In this document: piece by piece, positions 32,378 through 45,483 of the stretch
Layout of the letters: each line of letters opens with the position of its first letter
How positions within the stretch are numbered: the stretch's first letter is position 1
Origin: Phanerochaete sordida
Taxonomy: Eukaryota; Basidiomycota; Agaricomycetes; Polyporales; Phanerochaetaceae
DNA: 64,000 nucleotides
Direction: 5' to 3'
Assembly: GCA_019973155.2 (NCBI GenBank)
Contig: BPQB01000039.1
Coordinates: 62,001 to 126,000 of the forward strand
Translations under genes and position numbers: made by a program
Notes under the pieces: model-generated
Seen by the model: the letters and a program-made list of their open reading frames with translations, nothing else
The model's database searches: none
What the model was told of the DNA's origin: nothing

Positions 32378-34241
32378 ATGAGGCTGAGCACTCTGCTTGC
32401 CCCTATATTCTCTGTTCTGCTGTATGGCGTCAACGCTGAACCGTCGCCGCCCGCCGGGGAGCTGTATCCTCCAGGCTACCTGCCGCTCGTGAATCGAGCG
32501 AATGCTCTGTTGTCCGTGGGGCAGTTCCAGGACGCTGCTAAGGCTTATACGGAGGCGATAGGTACGTGGTACTTGTCGTCGAGATGCTGGTCATGCATGT
32601 GAGACCTGTCGAAGATGGCGGACAACTTTGAAGGTCGTCGCTACTTTGAAGTCTGCATCGCAAGCAGTGTGCACATACTGGCATTGCCCTCGCTTCCCTC
32701 TGGCTATTGACAACTTTGCTGACCCCATGCCCAGATATGGCACCAAACGATTACTTGCTTTACTACAAGCGAGCTACTGCCTACTACTCCATGAACCGTC
32801 ATCCACAAGCTCTACAAGACTTCGACAAGGTCCTAACCCTCACTTCCAACGGCTTTGAGAAGGCCTACCTTTTGAAGGCGCGTATACACGCGAAGGACGG
32901 TCGCTTTGCTGCGGCTCGTGACGCTCTCAAGAAGTACAAGGTCAAGGACGACCCAGAGGTTCGCGAAGTGCTCTTCGGCGTCTCGGAGGCGGAGATGGCA
33001 GCGAAGAAGGCCACCCAAGCCATGAAGGCGAAGCTCTGGCAGGCCTGCGTGGAGGCGGTCAGTACTGCAATACACACCGCTAGTCACTCCGTCGAGCTGC
33101 GGCAGCAACGCGCAAACTGCGCGATCGCCGCGGGAGACATCGAAGGCGCCGTTGGCGACCTGACGCGTCTGACGCACCTGACGACCCCGTCGACCACATT
33201 GCTCATGAAGATCTTCCGACTCGCGTACTTCCTCATGCCATACTCCCCATCGTCCTCCACCGCCGCGATGTCGGCGCTCAAGCATTGCCTCCACTACGAC
33301 CCCGACTCGAAGCAGTGCCTTCCGGCTCATCGACTCGTCAAGTCCTTTGACAAAATGTTCAAGAAGCTCGACGACGCGCTGAGCGCGGAAAATTGGGCCG
33401 TCGTAATCAAGATTCTCGCGTCGGACGGCTATGTGACCAAGTTCGAGGATGCGCTCGCAATTCACATCAACCCCGCGGCCCTCGACCTTCCTCCCTACAT
33501 TCCCCTTCGCCCCGCTACCCTGACGAGCCCACGACGGGAGCATATACTCAGATCTCTCTGTCGGGCGTACACCAACACGAAGCAGTTCGACAAGGGCGAC
33601 GAATATTGCAGCGACTTGCTTGAGATGGACGGGGCCGGTGACGACGCAGACGCGCTGGTAGGTAGGGGTGAAGCGATGCTGAAGAAGGAGGAGTGGGAAG
33701 AGGCTGTGCGCATGTTCGAGAGGGCGTTTGAGGCCAGCGGACGGTCGAGCCGCGAGGTACGTACTTCGTCCCATTTGTCGCGCTCGTTGCGCTGACTCGC
33801 GGGCAGATCCACCAACGTCTCCAGCGCGCACAGAAGTTGCTGAAGCAGTCGCGTCAGAAGGACTACTACAAGGTCCTCGGCGTGTCGCGCGACGCGGACC
33901 AGAAGACGATCAAGAAGGCGTTCCGCCGTGCCGCGATGACAGCGCATCCCGACAAAGGCGGCTCGGAGGCCAAGATGGCTGCCGTCAACGAGGCGTACGA
34001 GGTCCTCTCGAACCCCGAGCTTCGCCAGCGCTTCGACAACGGCGACGACCCCAACGACCCCATGGCTGGCCAGGGAGGGAATCCGTTCCAGGGCGGCTTC
34101 CCCGGTGGAGGCTTCCCCGGCGGCCACCCCTTCCAATTCTTCACTGGCGGTGGAGGTGGCGGTGGAGGCGGAGGCGGAGGCTTCCCTGGCGGATTCCAGT
34201 TCCACTTCAGTCCTCCGGGACATCACGGCCGTGGCCACTAA
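32378..34241 (+). CDS. ER-luminal TPR/DnaJ co-chaperone, DNAJC3/P58IPK-like
   Basis: Predicted Hsp70 (BiP) co-chaperone of the ER lumen. Exons are 32378-32561, 32735-33756 and 33807-34241, giving 546 residues in frame. A signal peptide is visible ([20 protein letters not shown]). TPR-type helices follow, for example [20 protein letters not shown] and [22 protein letters not shown] domain starts near residue 420 (KDYYKVLGV) with HPD at 449-451, then a Gly/Phe-rich and poly-Gly tail. The order signal-TPR-J domain-GF tail is that of DNAJC3. No HDEL-like retrieval signal is seen at the C-terminus (HHGRGH). The gene diverges from HAP5 and converges on the F-box-like gene. Confidence 0.9.
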
Positions 34242-34595
34242 TAGCGCTCTGCGAAGGATGGACATATACATAGCTTCTTGGATGCTGCGCATTTGTTGTA
34301 TTATCATACCGGATTAATCCATACGTATTATACTGGAATCCGTCGCTTGAACAGATGGAGGTCGACGCGCCAGCTGTCAAAGTGCTGAGTTCGGCGAAGG
34401 GACATGTCAATCTGGTGGGCAGCTGGGGCATTGAGTTCCCCACACGAACAGGTGAAGCATGTCGAATTCGCAGAAGAGTCCTAACGCCAAATACACATTA
34501 TTTTCGCTCGCTCGAAACCACACATTGATACTAGGGACCAGCACACAGACGCTACACAATGATGCAAAGAAAGAGTGGGATATAGATATGTTCGC
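34242..34595. other. Convergent intergenic interval
   Basis: 354 bp between the stop of the DnaJ/TPR gene and the stop of the F-box-like gene. It presumably holds both 3' untranslated regions. No other feature is seen. Confidence 0.5.
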
Positions 34596-36392
34596 TCAGG
34601 GCCGCCGTGTGGCCATCTGCCTCATGGCCCATTCGTACGCCTCCGTCGGCCAACCCGCCGCCAGGCGCTCCACGTCGACCGGATTGTCCTTCAGCTGCTC
34701 GACACGCTCGATGTACTGCCCGAGCTCATGCAGCTCGCTCTCGAGGCGCGACGAGCACGTGCGCGCGTAGAGGTTGAGCTCGCGCAGCGGCAGCCCGCAC
34801 TCGGCGCGGTCGAGCGCGAACAGGAACAGGCGCACGGTCGAGAGCACGGTGTCGTCGATGATGCTCACGCGCTCGAGCAGCGGGCAGAGCGCCTCGTCGA
34901 GCGTGTCGCCGCGGCAGAGCGCCGCCAGGAGCGGGCGCGACGGGCGGCGGAGGACCGTGAGCGTGCGCAGCCGTGGCATCTCTGCGAGGATCGGCTGCCA
35001 CGCGAGCTCGGGTGCGCACTCGATGCCGACCGTGAGCTCCTCGAGGGCGCGGGTGTCGAGACGATCGAAGAGCGACGCGAGCGCGGCGGGCGCAGTCGTC
35101 GCGGAGAACGTGGAGTAGAACACCAGCGCGCCGTCGACGACCGAGAGGAGCTGCGGGTAACCGCGGGTCGTTGGGCGGGCGGTGCAGTGGATGGTCTTCA
35201 GCCCGTGAAAGGGCTGGAGGCGCACCAGGTCCGCGGGAACAGCCATGGTAAGCGTGTCGATGGTGTGAGAGCAGCGCTCCGCCCAGATGTGCACGCGGGT
35301 ACTCTTCGGAAGAGCAATGTGCGAGAGGAAGGCTCCGACCGTCTCGGGTGCCGTCCAGTTACCGAGCTGCAGCGTACGCAGATTATCGAGTGCAATAATC
35401 CGGTGTGGATCTGACGCTCCAGCGTGGCTGGAGGCCGGCCCAGCGTCGACGAGTACGAGTTCTTGTAGCTTTGGTGCTGACTGAAGGAAGTCGAGGAAAT
35501 CATCCGTCGGCATCCGTCCGCGCGCGTGCTGAGCGAGTAGGCAGAGGTGAGTAAGGTTGGGTCCGAAGTGGTTCCCAGGCCACGTCGTAAAGTTCGCAAG
35601 GGTCAGCTGCTCCAGGTTGGGGGTCACGCCATCGAACAGCGTGGGCAGAGCCTGCGACTCGTCCTTGCCGATGTTGAGCACGATGGAAAGAGCTTTAAGC
35701 TTTGGCGAAGGATGCTGGAGGGAACGGATGATGTTCGAACCGTAACGAAATTTCGGCTGGATATGCATTTCTGCGAAACGTTGGCTGTGGTGCGCGATTG
35801 ACTGCATGAAGCGCGCACGCTCGAGCGATGGGCTGTATCTGGAACCGTACGCCGCGTCTCGGAGGTATACACGCAGCGTCGATGCGGCGGACCTGTCGAG
35901 GAATGTCAACGCGGCCAAAGCAGAGTCGCTGTCGATGGTGGACCAAAGGAATGGGAATGCAAGGACTGTCTCCCGCCAATGACGACAGACATGGCCAACC
36001 TGAGTCCAAAGATGTGGGTCGTCGCGGATGCTGAGATCTGGCAGGAAGGACGAAGGGACAGTGTCGTCGAAAGCAAGCATTCCAAAGATATGAGCTAGAA
36101 TTTCTCGTGGAAGGATGTTGATGGGGGCGAAGGCATTCCGAAGTACGCCAATCGAGCGCAGGGCGGAAACCAGTTTCGCCTCCAAGCGGTCGAGCTGCAG
36201 AAGGGGAGTCAGGACCAAGATACAAGATGTAGAGTCACACGTACGTCGTCCACATTGAACTCTTCTCTAGTCCTGGGCAAAAGTTTGGATACACTCGCGA
36301 TGAAAGCGACGAGGGACACACCTGCGAAGGTCTCCTAATGGTGCCAGGTTGCCCAGCAACGTATCTGCAAGCTGGAACGGACTCAAGTCCAT
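34596..36392 (-). CDS. F-box-like protein, 565 residues
   Basis: Predicted substrate-recognition subunit of an SCF ubiquitin ligase. Exons are 36392-36322, 36272-36245 (28 bp) and 36194-34596; the sum is in frame. A short N-terminal helix region (LDRLEAKLVSAL) precedes the F-box-like segment at about residues 58-105 (INILPREILAHIFGML, then VGHVCRHWRETVLAFPFLW). The rest is Leu-rich and irregular, as in the large agaricomycete F-box/LRR-like families. The final exon is long and uninterrupted. Substrate unknown. Its start is 787 bp from the divergent RVB1 start. Confidence 0.85.
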
Positions 36393-37179
36393 GACAGAGA
36401 TTCAGAGAGGGTCGTGGGTGAGGGGTTAGGCTATGAGAGTAAGGGCGTTCTCATATCAAGCGTGCTTCGCAGCAGCTGACAGGGCGGCTCGACCTTCGCA
36501 ATAGAGGCTGGCAGGAGGGACAGTTTAGGTTTAAGCTCTTTGGCTACCTCACGTCTTATGTAGCAGGCTCAACAGCGCGCCCGCTGAGCATCGCATTGGA
36601 TACATGAAGCCTGGCACGCAGAGACAGAGAGGAAGTCAGTACTCTCCAAGTCGGAGCATGAAACGCCCCGAAGATGCTGCCGACATACCAAGACCCAGCG
36701 ACTTTCTGGTGTTTCAATTCCGACTAGATCGCCCAGAGAAGTTACAATTCTCCTCAAAGACAACGCCGGCACCAGGACGTGGCAGTTGTATGCTATCGCG
36801 TATGCATAAGCATGACGGAGTCTGCCCGCGTAGAGGGGTCGTCAGAGGACTGCATCGCCGTTGTCGGAAGAGGGTGGACAATAATGACAGTCATCAGGAT
36901 GAACAGTGTCGCTCATCATTTGAGAGTATGAGTATGGCACGTCAAGGTCAACGTCGAAGTCGAGTTGGAAGTAACGAGGATACGGCACACTTCTCATTTG
37001 CGAGTAAGTGGACAAATATTTGAAGAGTAAGTTGACTGTAAGCGATAGAATAAGCGTAGCGATAACAAGATTGCAAAGGGTCAGCTACTCACTTGCTTAC
37101 CCAGTAAGCTTTGACTGAAGCCGTGGCGCTTACCATCACTCGTTCATTTGAACCCTCGTCCACTTCTGCACCGACCACA
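36393..37179. other. Divergent intergenic interval
   Basis: 787 bp between the F-box-like and RVB1 start codons; it should hold both promoters. No further feature is supported. Confidence 0.5.
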
Positions 37180-38784
<1,605 letters not shown>

Positions 38785-41478
38785 GGCCAGGCCGCGATTC
38801 TGTAGTACGTAGTCCTCCTTTTCTCCGCGATCATACCGACGCTTACCCTCGCGCGCGTCCAGTTTTATTGCTTGTGTAGACTACTGCGCGCTAAAAGTAA
38901 TGGATGCTCTGCCATTTGTTGTATCTTGACATACCGTTCCCTCTTGCGGTTCTCAGCGTGGCTAAACAGATGGTAGCTGGCCAAGGTCCGGCTGCTGAGT
39001 GGCAACAAGTCCTCAGGCATTGATCCATGTCGTCCCACAGGATCAGGCGATCCGTCCGATAGGATGGCGTCACAGCGATACCGTGCTAGGGTCCATGGAC
39101 TCGACGTTTGGCACATGTAATGGCTACCCCCTGCCACAAACAGTCTAGTTCCTCTGCTTCCAGTGGAATGCAAAGCGCTTACCGTCACAGGCATCGCCGA
39201 CACACATGCGATCTCATCGCTCTAGCTCCGCAAAGAACCGGCGCACAGTTTCGTTTCGCAGGTAAGTAATCATGCAAGCTGCGAGCATGATGTCCGCTGA
39301 TCTCACTGCGGTTGACAGATGCGCTCGTAGTGTCCATCTTGCGCCTCAGCTCGGGGACGACGGCGTGCCTGACTTCAACATTACTTCTCACTATGGGCAA
39401 AGGGGCGGATCCGTCTGAAGTCGTAAGTACTAAACTCCGTAGGGCACTGCAGCGCGCGCCGTGCCACACTGACAGTGCCAGCTTTTTCCTGTGCAGTTGT
39501 CGTGGCACAAATTCGTGCGGCGCAAAGACGGCCCACAATTTGTCTGTCTTCATACCGAGACAGCTCTTGAAGGACGGCACGCCGGCTGCCAAGCACGGTC
39601 GCAGCACGCTTGACCGGTTCCGCCGACCGGGACGCGCTGAGTCTATGCATGGCAGCTCCGGACGCAGCTTCCCGCGAAGGTACAGATGACATTCCCGCTA
39701 CGGCGCAGTCAGCATGTCGGGCCCTCGGAGCCCGAATATCAGGAAAAGCACACCGTGTCTTACGCACAGGATACCACGCGTCTACGGAGCACTAAGCTAG
39801 CTCGGCCTTTGCATCGTCTACGTCTCGTAGGTCTCCACAATGACATATGGACGCCCAGCGCCCAGCGCCCAAACCCCATCCGCCGATTCGATGGTGGAAT
39901 CTTAATCCTTTCTTGGCGGTGGCACCTGTCCACCGCTCCTGGTCGCACTAGCCAGGATTGGCCTGTCATGGAAAGACGGTGCACACTCTTATCGCCAGCT
40001 CGGCGGCGTACGAGGCACCGAACAGGGCGGTCGCTTTGTGATCAAATGCACAGTAAGGCCTACCGCATATTCTCTGTCACTGGCTGACGTGGAATTGTAG
40101 GACTGCCGGCCTTTTGCGTGTCTTGCCCATGATCGTCGTCGACCGCTATCATCCACGAGGCCGCGCTCAATGTTATACGGCGGCGGGCAGCGCTTCGAGC
40201 TGTGATGAGCGTGTGAAGTTCAAACACGATAATCAACATGCTGACCGTCAAACCCGCAACGCTGAAGCATATAAGTACCGTTCCACCAGATCTCACATTA
40301 TCGGAGTGCGTGAACTGAGATGATATCGCACCAGCAGCAGAAGGGCTGACCTTGCCGACAGGACGTGGCAGACATTGTTGCCCGCAGCTCGGCACGCCAC
40401 GCAAAACGGTCACTAAGCGCGCCGTTGGAAAGATCCGTCACGTTGCTCTGTATCTGTGCACTAATTGTGCGGTAAGTTGCCTCGTCCAAGATCGAGCACG
40501 TTTCTCATGGAACTCATAAACCTGCAGCACGCTCATCATAGCGCAGCACGCAGCTGTGATCGATGCCTCAGCAATTGGAATGTGGAGTAGGAGGGGTTCA
40601 CCGCATCTCGAAGGGCTAGCACCAGCACGTCTATTACCGCGGCTTGCTTCCCAACTAGCAGCGACCGCAACGATGAGATCTATCTACAGAGGCTGCTGTA
40701 CTTCGGCGATATTGGGCAGCGATACGCAAAATTCTCGAACCTTGAAGACGGACCGTAAAGACACCTTCTCAACACTACGCCACACGGGCATTCCGGGCAG
40801 TGCCCTGGCCGACGGGATATCGTACGGCAAGGTCGCAACCACGTTTGTCCGAGACCGCACGCAGCATGTTGATCAATGCCGCCAACGAGCCGCCGCGCCA
40901 GAGGAGTGTGCGTCCGCGAAAGGCGGGAAAACGTGTGTCCAGGGGCGAGGAGAAGGGCGGTACGTCCAATGAAATAGCTGTGGTGCACGCCCTAACCATG
41001 TTTTACGGCCAGAAGTGCCGCCGGAAGCATGCACAGGACAAACCGAATAGATCTCTGAGCCAACATTGTGAGCACTCGCTGGAATCGCGTCAGAGTTTTC
41101 AACGAGTCCATGCCGCTGTCAAGCTCCGAGTCGAGACGCTCTGTCGCGGGACACGGGGGACAGGTAGACACCCTGCACACACATCCTATCGAGCGCGATG
41201 TCAGAGTTCTAGCGACTACAACGGGCTGGGTGCTACTCGTTTCGTGCGCTGGCGGGTCTGCGATCAAGAGTGCGATGGAATGTGCAGGGCACTGTAACAA
41301 AGTCCCGGTGCTGAAGGCGGCCTGGGACGCCGCCGTGCTACACATGCGATGTCGTGGACTTTCGAGCGTTCTAGGGACCTTCAAGTCAACGCCCTGTGAC
41401 GTGGTTCCACCGATTCCGCCGACGAGGCGTGCGGTATAAAGCCGTACATCGTTCGGCAGGGGTGATGGCACAGCTGAT
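38785..41478. other. Gene-free interval
   Basis: 2.7 kb with many mid-sized open frames on both strands but no domain, conserved splice pattern or clear repeat. It may be decayed sequence. Confidence 0.45.
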
Positions 41479-42004
41479 ATGAGCTCGAACAATGTGCTTC
41501 CAAGCATCCGTGTCATGTTTCCCGGTGAGCGCACGCTTTCGAACTAGGTCCCTGTGCCGACGCTGATATATTTCCGTCCTGTCAGAGTGTTCTCCTCTGA
41601 CATCTGAAGCGATCTCCAAAGCATCGACCCCTGTTCCCTTCGAGAGTCGCCCACTGTCAAGCACGCCACAGGCACAAAGGAACGTTCAGTCCATTTCGTG
41701 CTCTGTCACGCCCGCAGTGCCTGAGCGCAGGTACCAATGTGAATTCTGTGGCAAAGCCTTCCAGCGTCCCAGCAGCTGCAAAACTCATACACGATCACAC
41801 ACTGGCGAAAAGCGTACGCTGCATGCCACACATTACTTATCATTAGGCTGAACTCGGCACGCAGCGTACGAATGCGCTTTTTTAGGATACGGAAAGCACT
41901 TTTCTACGAAGTCCAATATGCTCCGCCATTACCGGAGTCAGCATCTGAGCTGCAAGACACGCCATTCAAGGACGCTGGAACATGCCCCGCGCCCGCATTC
42001 GTGA
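41479..42004 (+). CDS. C2H2 zinc-finger protein with damaged second finger
   Basis: Plus-strand member of the two-finger family, 137 residues. Exons are 41479-41524 (46 bp), 41586-41813 and 41865-42004; the sum is in frame. Exon 1 encodes MSSNNVLPSIRVMFPG. Exon 2 starts PGECSPLTSE and ends with finger 1 (C67, C70, H83, H87; YQCEFCGKAFQRPSSCKTH). Exon 3 has the finger 2 frame (CAFLGYGKHFSTKSNMLRHY), but its second zinc ligand is Tyr100 (TAC at 41888-41890) where paralogues have Cys (TGC), and Pro is replaced by Leu. Finger 2 should not bind zinc normally. The gene may be decaying or working with one finger. Confidence 0.72.
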
Positions 42005-44391
42005 TGGAAGCTTCGGCTCTACGATATTCTGCAGGGATTCTCGAGCTGAATGGCCTCGTGGGTTAGATTGAGGGCGGCAGGACGCTTATGTGGTGCTTTT
42101 TACGGACCCTGTGTAGGTCTGGATACTGCAGACAGAATCGACCATAATCCCAATCAGCCGCAATTTGTGGCACTCCGGCTCGCACAGCATAGCAAATGGC
42201 TACAGGGTCTATATCCACGGCCACTGGATGCTATTTTATTGCGCTACTACGTGTCGAGGGTATTTTAGAAACACTACTAACTTATCATTTGGGCCCCACT
42301 GAGTTCACTATAGTATCATTGTCCCCGGTCATGTCATCCGCGAAACGCAAGGTGGTAAGTCATGCGATATGGCCACCTGGGAGCCGGGGATCCGCTCAAG
42401 CTTGAGCTGAGCGGACACTAAACGCGTTTACGGACACGCCCGCAGCATGGAAGCAGGGAAGACCGCTCGAGATCGCCGTGTGAGATGATGCCTTCTCCCC
42501 GTTATCGCCGGCGGGTTCATCGGCTGTTGTTACCCACCGCCAGCCAAAGTACAATGTGCAGTGCCCTGGGATGACCGCGCACTAGCAAACGTGCTTACTG
42601 TCGGTGATGGTGATTCCCAAGCACCCGTGTGGACGAAGGGAAGATTTTGCAGGGCACAGCTCCATTTGTAGAGTGGATAAATGGACGCGAACGGTGCTGA
42701 GTCGCACAACGGTAGCCAGAAAAGACTCTGTACTTGCTACCCATGACGTTGGCCATGAACGTGTTGCCCCGGCGATATTTGGCCGCCAAAATTACAAGAT
42801 CTCTCGCACTTTTCACTCCCAGGAGCTTGGTAGGCTTGAGGCTCGTCAAGATAGATACAACACGTCTTCTTACATCGTTATAGATGGATGCGCTTGGGCT
42901 GCTATCTCCAAGTGTCCTGCTTTCAAAGTCCCATGAAGCCTAAATTAGTCAATTGATACGTTTCATGACATGCATTTCCCAAGACAGTATGTGTACGGTG
43001 AGAACTGACTCATATAATATCACAGTTGCTCTCCTGACAAGGTCAGGACCTTGGATGGCAGAGTGACTCGAGCCCGTCTTCGTGGAGGCGCACTTCGAAC
43101 AATGCGCAGCGAGGAACGGAAGATTTGCTCTTGAAGGTGCTCCATGGATGCGGCCATCTCATGAAGATGCTATCGAAGTGGGCGATCACACGTCCTCGGC
43201 GATGGAACCGACTCACCGAGAAATTGATACAATGATAACCTCAACAATCAATAATAAAAGTTTCAAGGCGAACCCCGAGAAGAGCTGGCTGAGGGCAATG
43301 CAGAGACTCCCACTCGACTTCCACTCAGTCTCGCCAGCCGCGAGCAGTCGTCACCGACCGTCACCGGCACGTCTATGAGGAAAAGGACATCTCGGTCGAT
43401 GCGATGCGCGTACGGCAGGTGTGCACGTGTTGCTACTATTCCGGGCGACATTATCCAGTGGGTCCACGTCTTGTACCCACCCCGATATACTCAGAACATG
43501 GATATAATCCCAAAATAGCCGTATGAAGCGGTGCGCTGGAGAGGTCGAAGAGCATTAGAGCTGCAGTGAGGTGTGTTCGAGCAGGAGCTGAGGGAAGGAC
43601 GCCGACCATGCTTGTGCGAAGTAGACTGCTTCCGCTCCCGTTCTTGGGCTATCGCCTTCGACAAGTCGTGGCATCGCTCCGCCCTATCACATGCGTCACG
43701 GTTCTCATCCCCTGCCCTGGCACCTCACAAGTAGCGAAAGTCCTATCATCGACAGATATTTCTAGGCGTTGCCCTTCAAGCTCGGCCAAGCAACTGTGAA
43801 TTCCACTAATTTAGTTATTCTTGCATAATGTCGGAGACGAACGACGTACCAAGAGACAAGTCACGATTCCGTGTAGAAGTGTTTGTGTCAGGATTTCTAC
43901 GTCGCTGAGCTGGAATTGGGCTATCTCGAGGAAAAGGCGAGCCCTTTGGCTGTTATCGGAACTCATGATCCAAACGCTCACTACCAAATGAAATCTCAGA
44001 AAGGCAGTGCTGCCTTTCAAGATCTGGGGACGACTCTCCGTGTGGCGTACAAAGGCCGTGAGTAGCCCCGGGGGTCTGTTCTACCGCCCGTCAACAGAAG
44101 TCACAGGTATCGTGTGTATTAGGTTCCATCTCATGGCAAATGTACTCGCGCCCAAGCCGCCCGACGCCTGCTTGACGTCGGCTCCACATGGGAGCTACGC
44201 TCTTCTTCCACCTCCAGCAGTGGTGTCCATTTTCTGACCCGTCCAAGGCAGTGACTTGGTCGCGCCGAGGTCTAGGACTCATATGCTCGGTCTCGCGTGC
44301 AACCCATCGAGGCGCTGATGCGTAGAGGGAGTTGTCTGTGTATAACAGAGGCTCAGAATGTATGGGCAATGTCAACCTCCTGGAACGTAAC
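42005..44391. other. Gene-free interval
   Basis: 2.4 kb without supported genes or repeats; only short open frames of mixed composition. Confidence 0.45.
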
Positions 44392-44894
44392 ATGGAGTCA
44401 AGCAGGACTCAGCTCACACTACCAAAGATCCGCGATATATTTCCGGGTGCGTAGTACGATACTGTTGTCCATGGCACTTCCTCACAGTGAAGCGGTGCAG
44501 AAATATTCCCGGATCCTGCTCACCAGGATGGAGCATTCGCTGGACCCAGCACCGAGACTCCGGATACACAGGCGAGCACCCAATGTTCCCCGCAGTCGAC
44601 ATGGAGCTCATCTTTGCTTAGCCTGCGCCGCCAACCCCGCGCCATGGGCCTCAACGTCACCGTGAGCGCAAGTACGCTTGCGGAATCTGTAATGCTCGCT
44701 TTCAACGTCCCAGTAGTCTTCGCGTACACGAACGCAAGCACACGGGGGAGAAGCGTCAGTGACGTGACATATTTGAAGCTACCCTCGTCTCACACAATCC
44801 CTCTATAGCATTCGAGTGCCCACATCCTGGGTGCGGGAAGCGATACCAGACCAATTCCAACCTGACTCGTCATCGTAAGACCCATCACGAGTGA
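44392..44894 (+). CDS. Two-finger C2H2 zinc-finger protein, middle exon unresolved
   Basis: Plus-strand family member. Exon 1, 44392-44446, encodes the signature LTLPKIRDIFPG and ends in phase 1. The finger exon, 44622-44754, has PPTPRHGPQRHRERKYACGI-type sequence with FQRPSSLRVHERKHTGEK. The last exon, 44809-44894, has FECPHPGCGKRYQTNSNLTR and ends HHE; these two join in frame across the TGEK-P intron. The spacer between 44447 and 44621 cannot be joined in frame with canonical sites: the finger frame has a TAG at 44619-44621 that also serves as the likely acceptor. There may be a small exon with unusual sites, or the gene may be broken. Confidence 0.6.
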
Positions 44895-45483
44895 TCATGG
44901 TACAGGAGCATCTGAGGATACACGCGCTCCTTCATGACTTAATTGCGGTCATGCGCGACAAAGGGCGTACTGCCGCAGCCCGAGCGGCGCCGGATTGTTA
45001 CTATATCATTTCACTATGGACACCCTTCTCGATCACTTTTATCTAGTGCAGATCGCACATCGTCATGTATGATACTGAGTCACCTAGTCGATCTCTCCAC
45101 GATACCGTAACATTATCGTATCTATGCCGTAGAATGTATCAATTTTTGCTGATAATTGCGCGAATATGCGGTGGACACCCACCTGTTCATCACGGCTGGC
45201 ATTTGAAAATCGGACCTGAACTACAAATTACAGTACATGGGAGCGAGTCAGATATAGCGATCTACCAGGTTCCATGGTAGCGTGGCAGCCCAGCATTGGC
45301 GATAAATACCACCTGTCGAGGCCCAGTTTCCCCGATCTGCAAGCGCGTCCAATCCACTCTGCTGAACACCAGTGTATGCTCAGCTAATTTGTGATTATTG
45401 TATACTGGTCGCAGCAGCACTCTTCTCCCCGGGATGTTAATGTACACGGTCTACCTTCTCGGTGCTACAGCTGCGTAACGTGC
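44895..45483. other. Gene-free interval
   Basis: 589 bp between the C2H2 gene and the stop of the next WD40 gene. No feature seen. Confidence 0.5.

Noticed and set aside
34575..35414. Plus-strand frame of 279 residues
   Set aside because: Antisense shadow of the F-box-like gene, Arg/Ala/Glu-rich.
38785..41478. Several 100-180 residue frames on both strands
   Set aside because: No domains, no repeats among them and mutual overlap; consistent with chance frames in GC-rich DNA.
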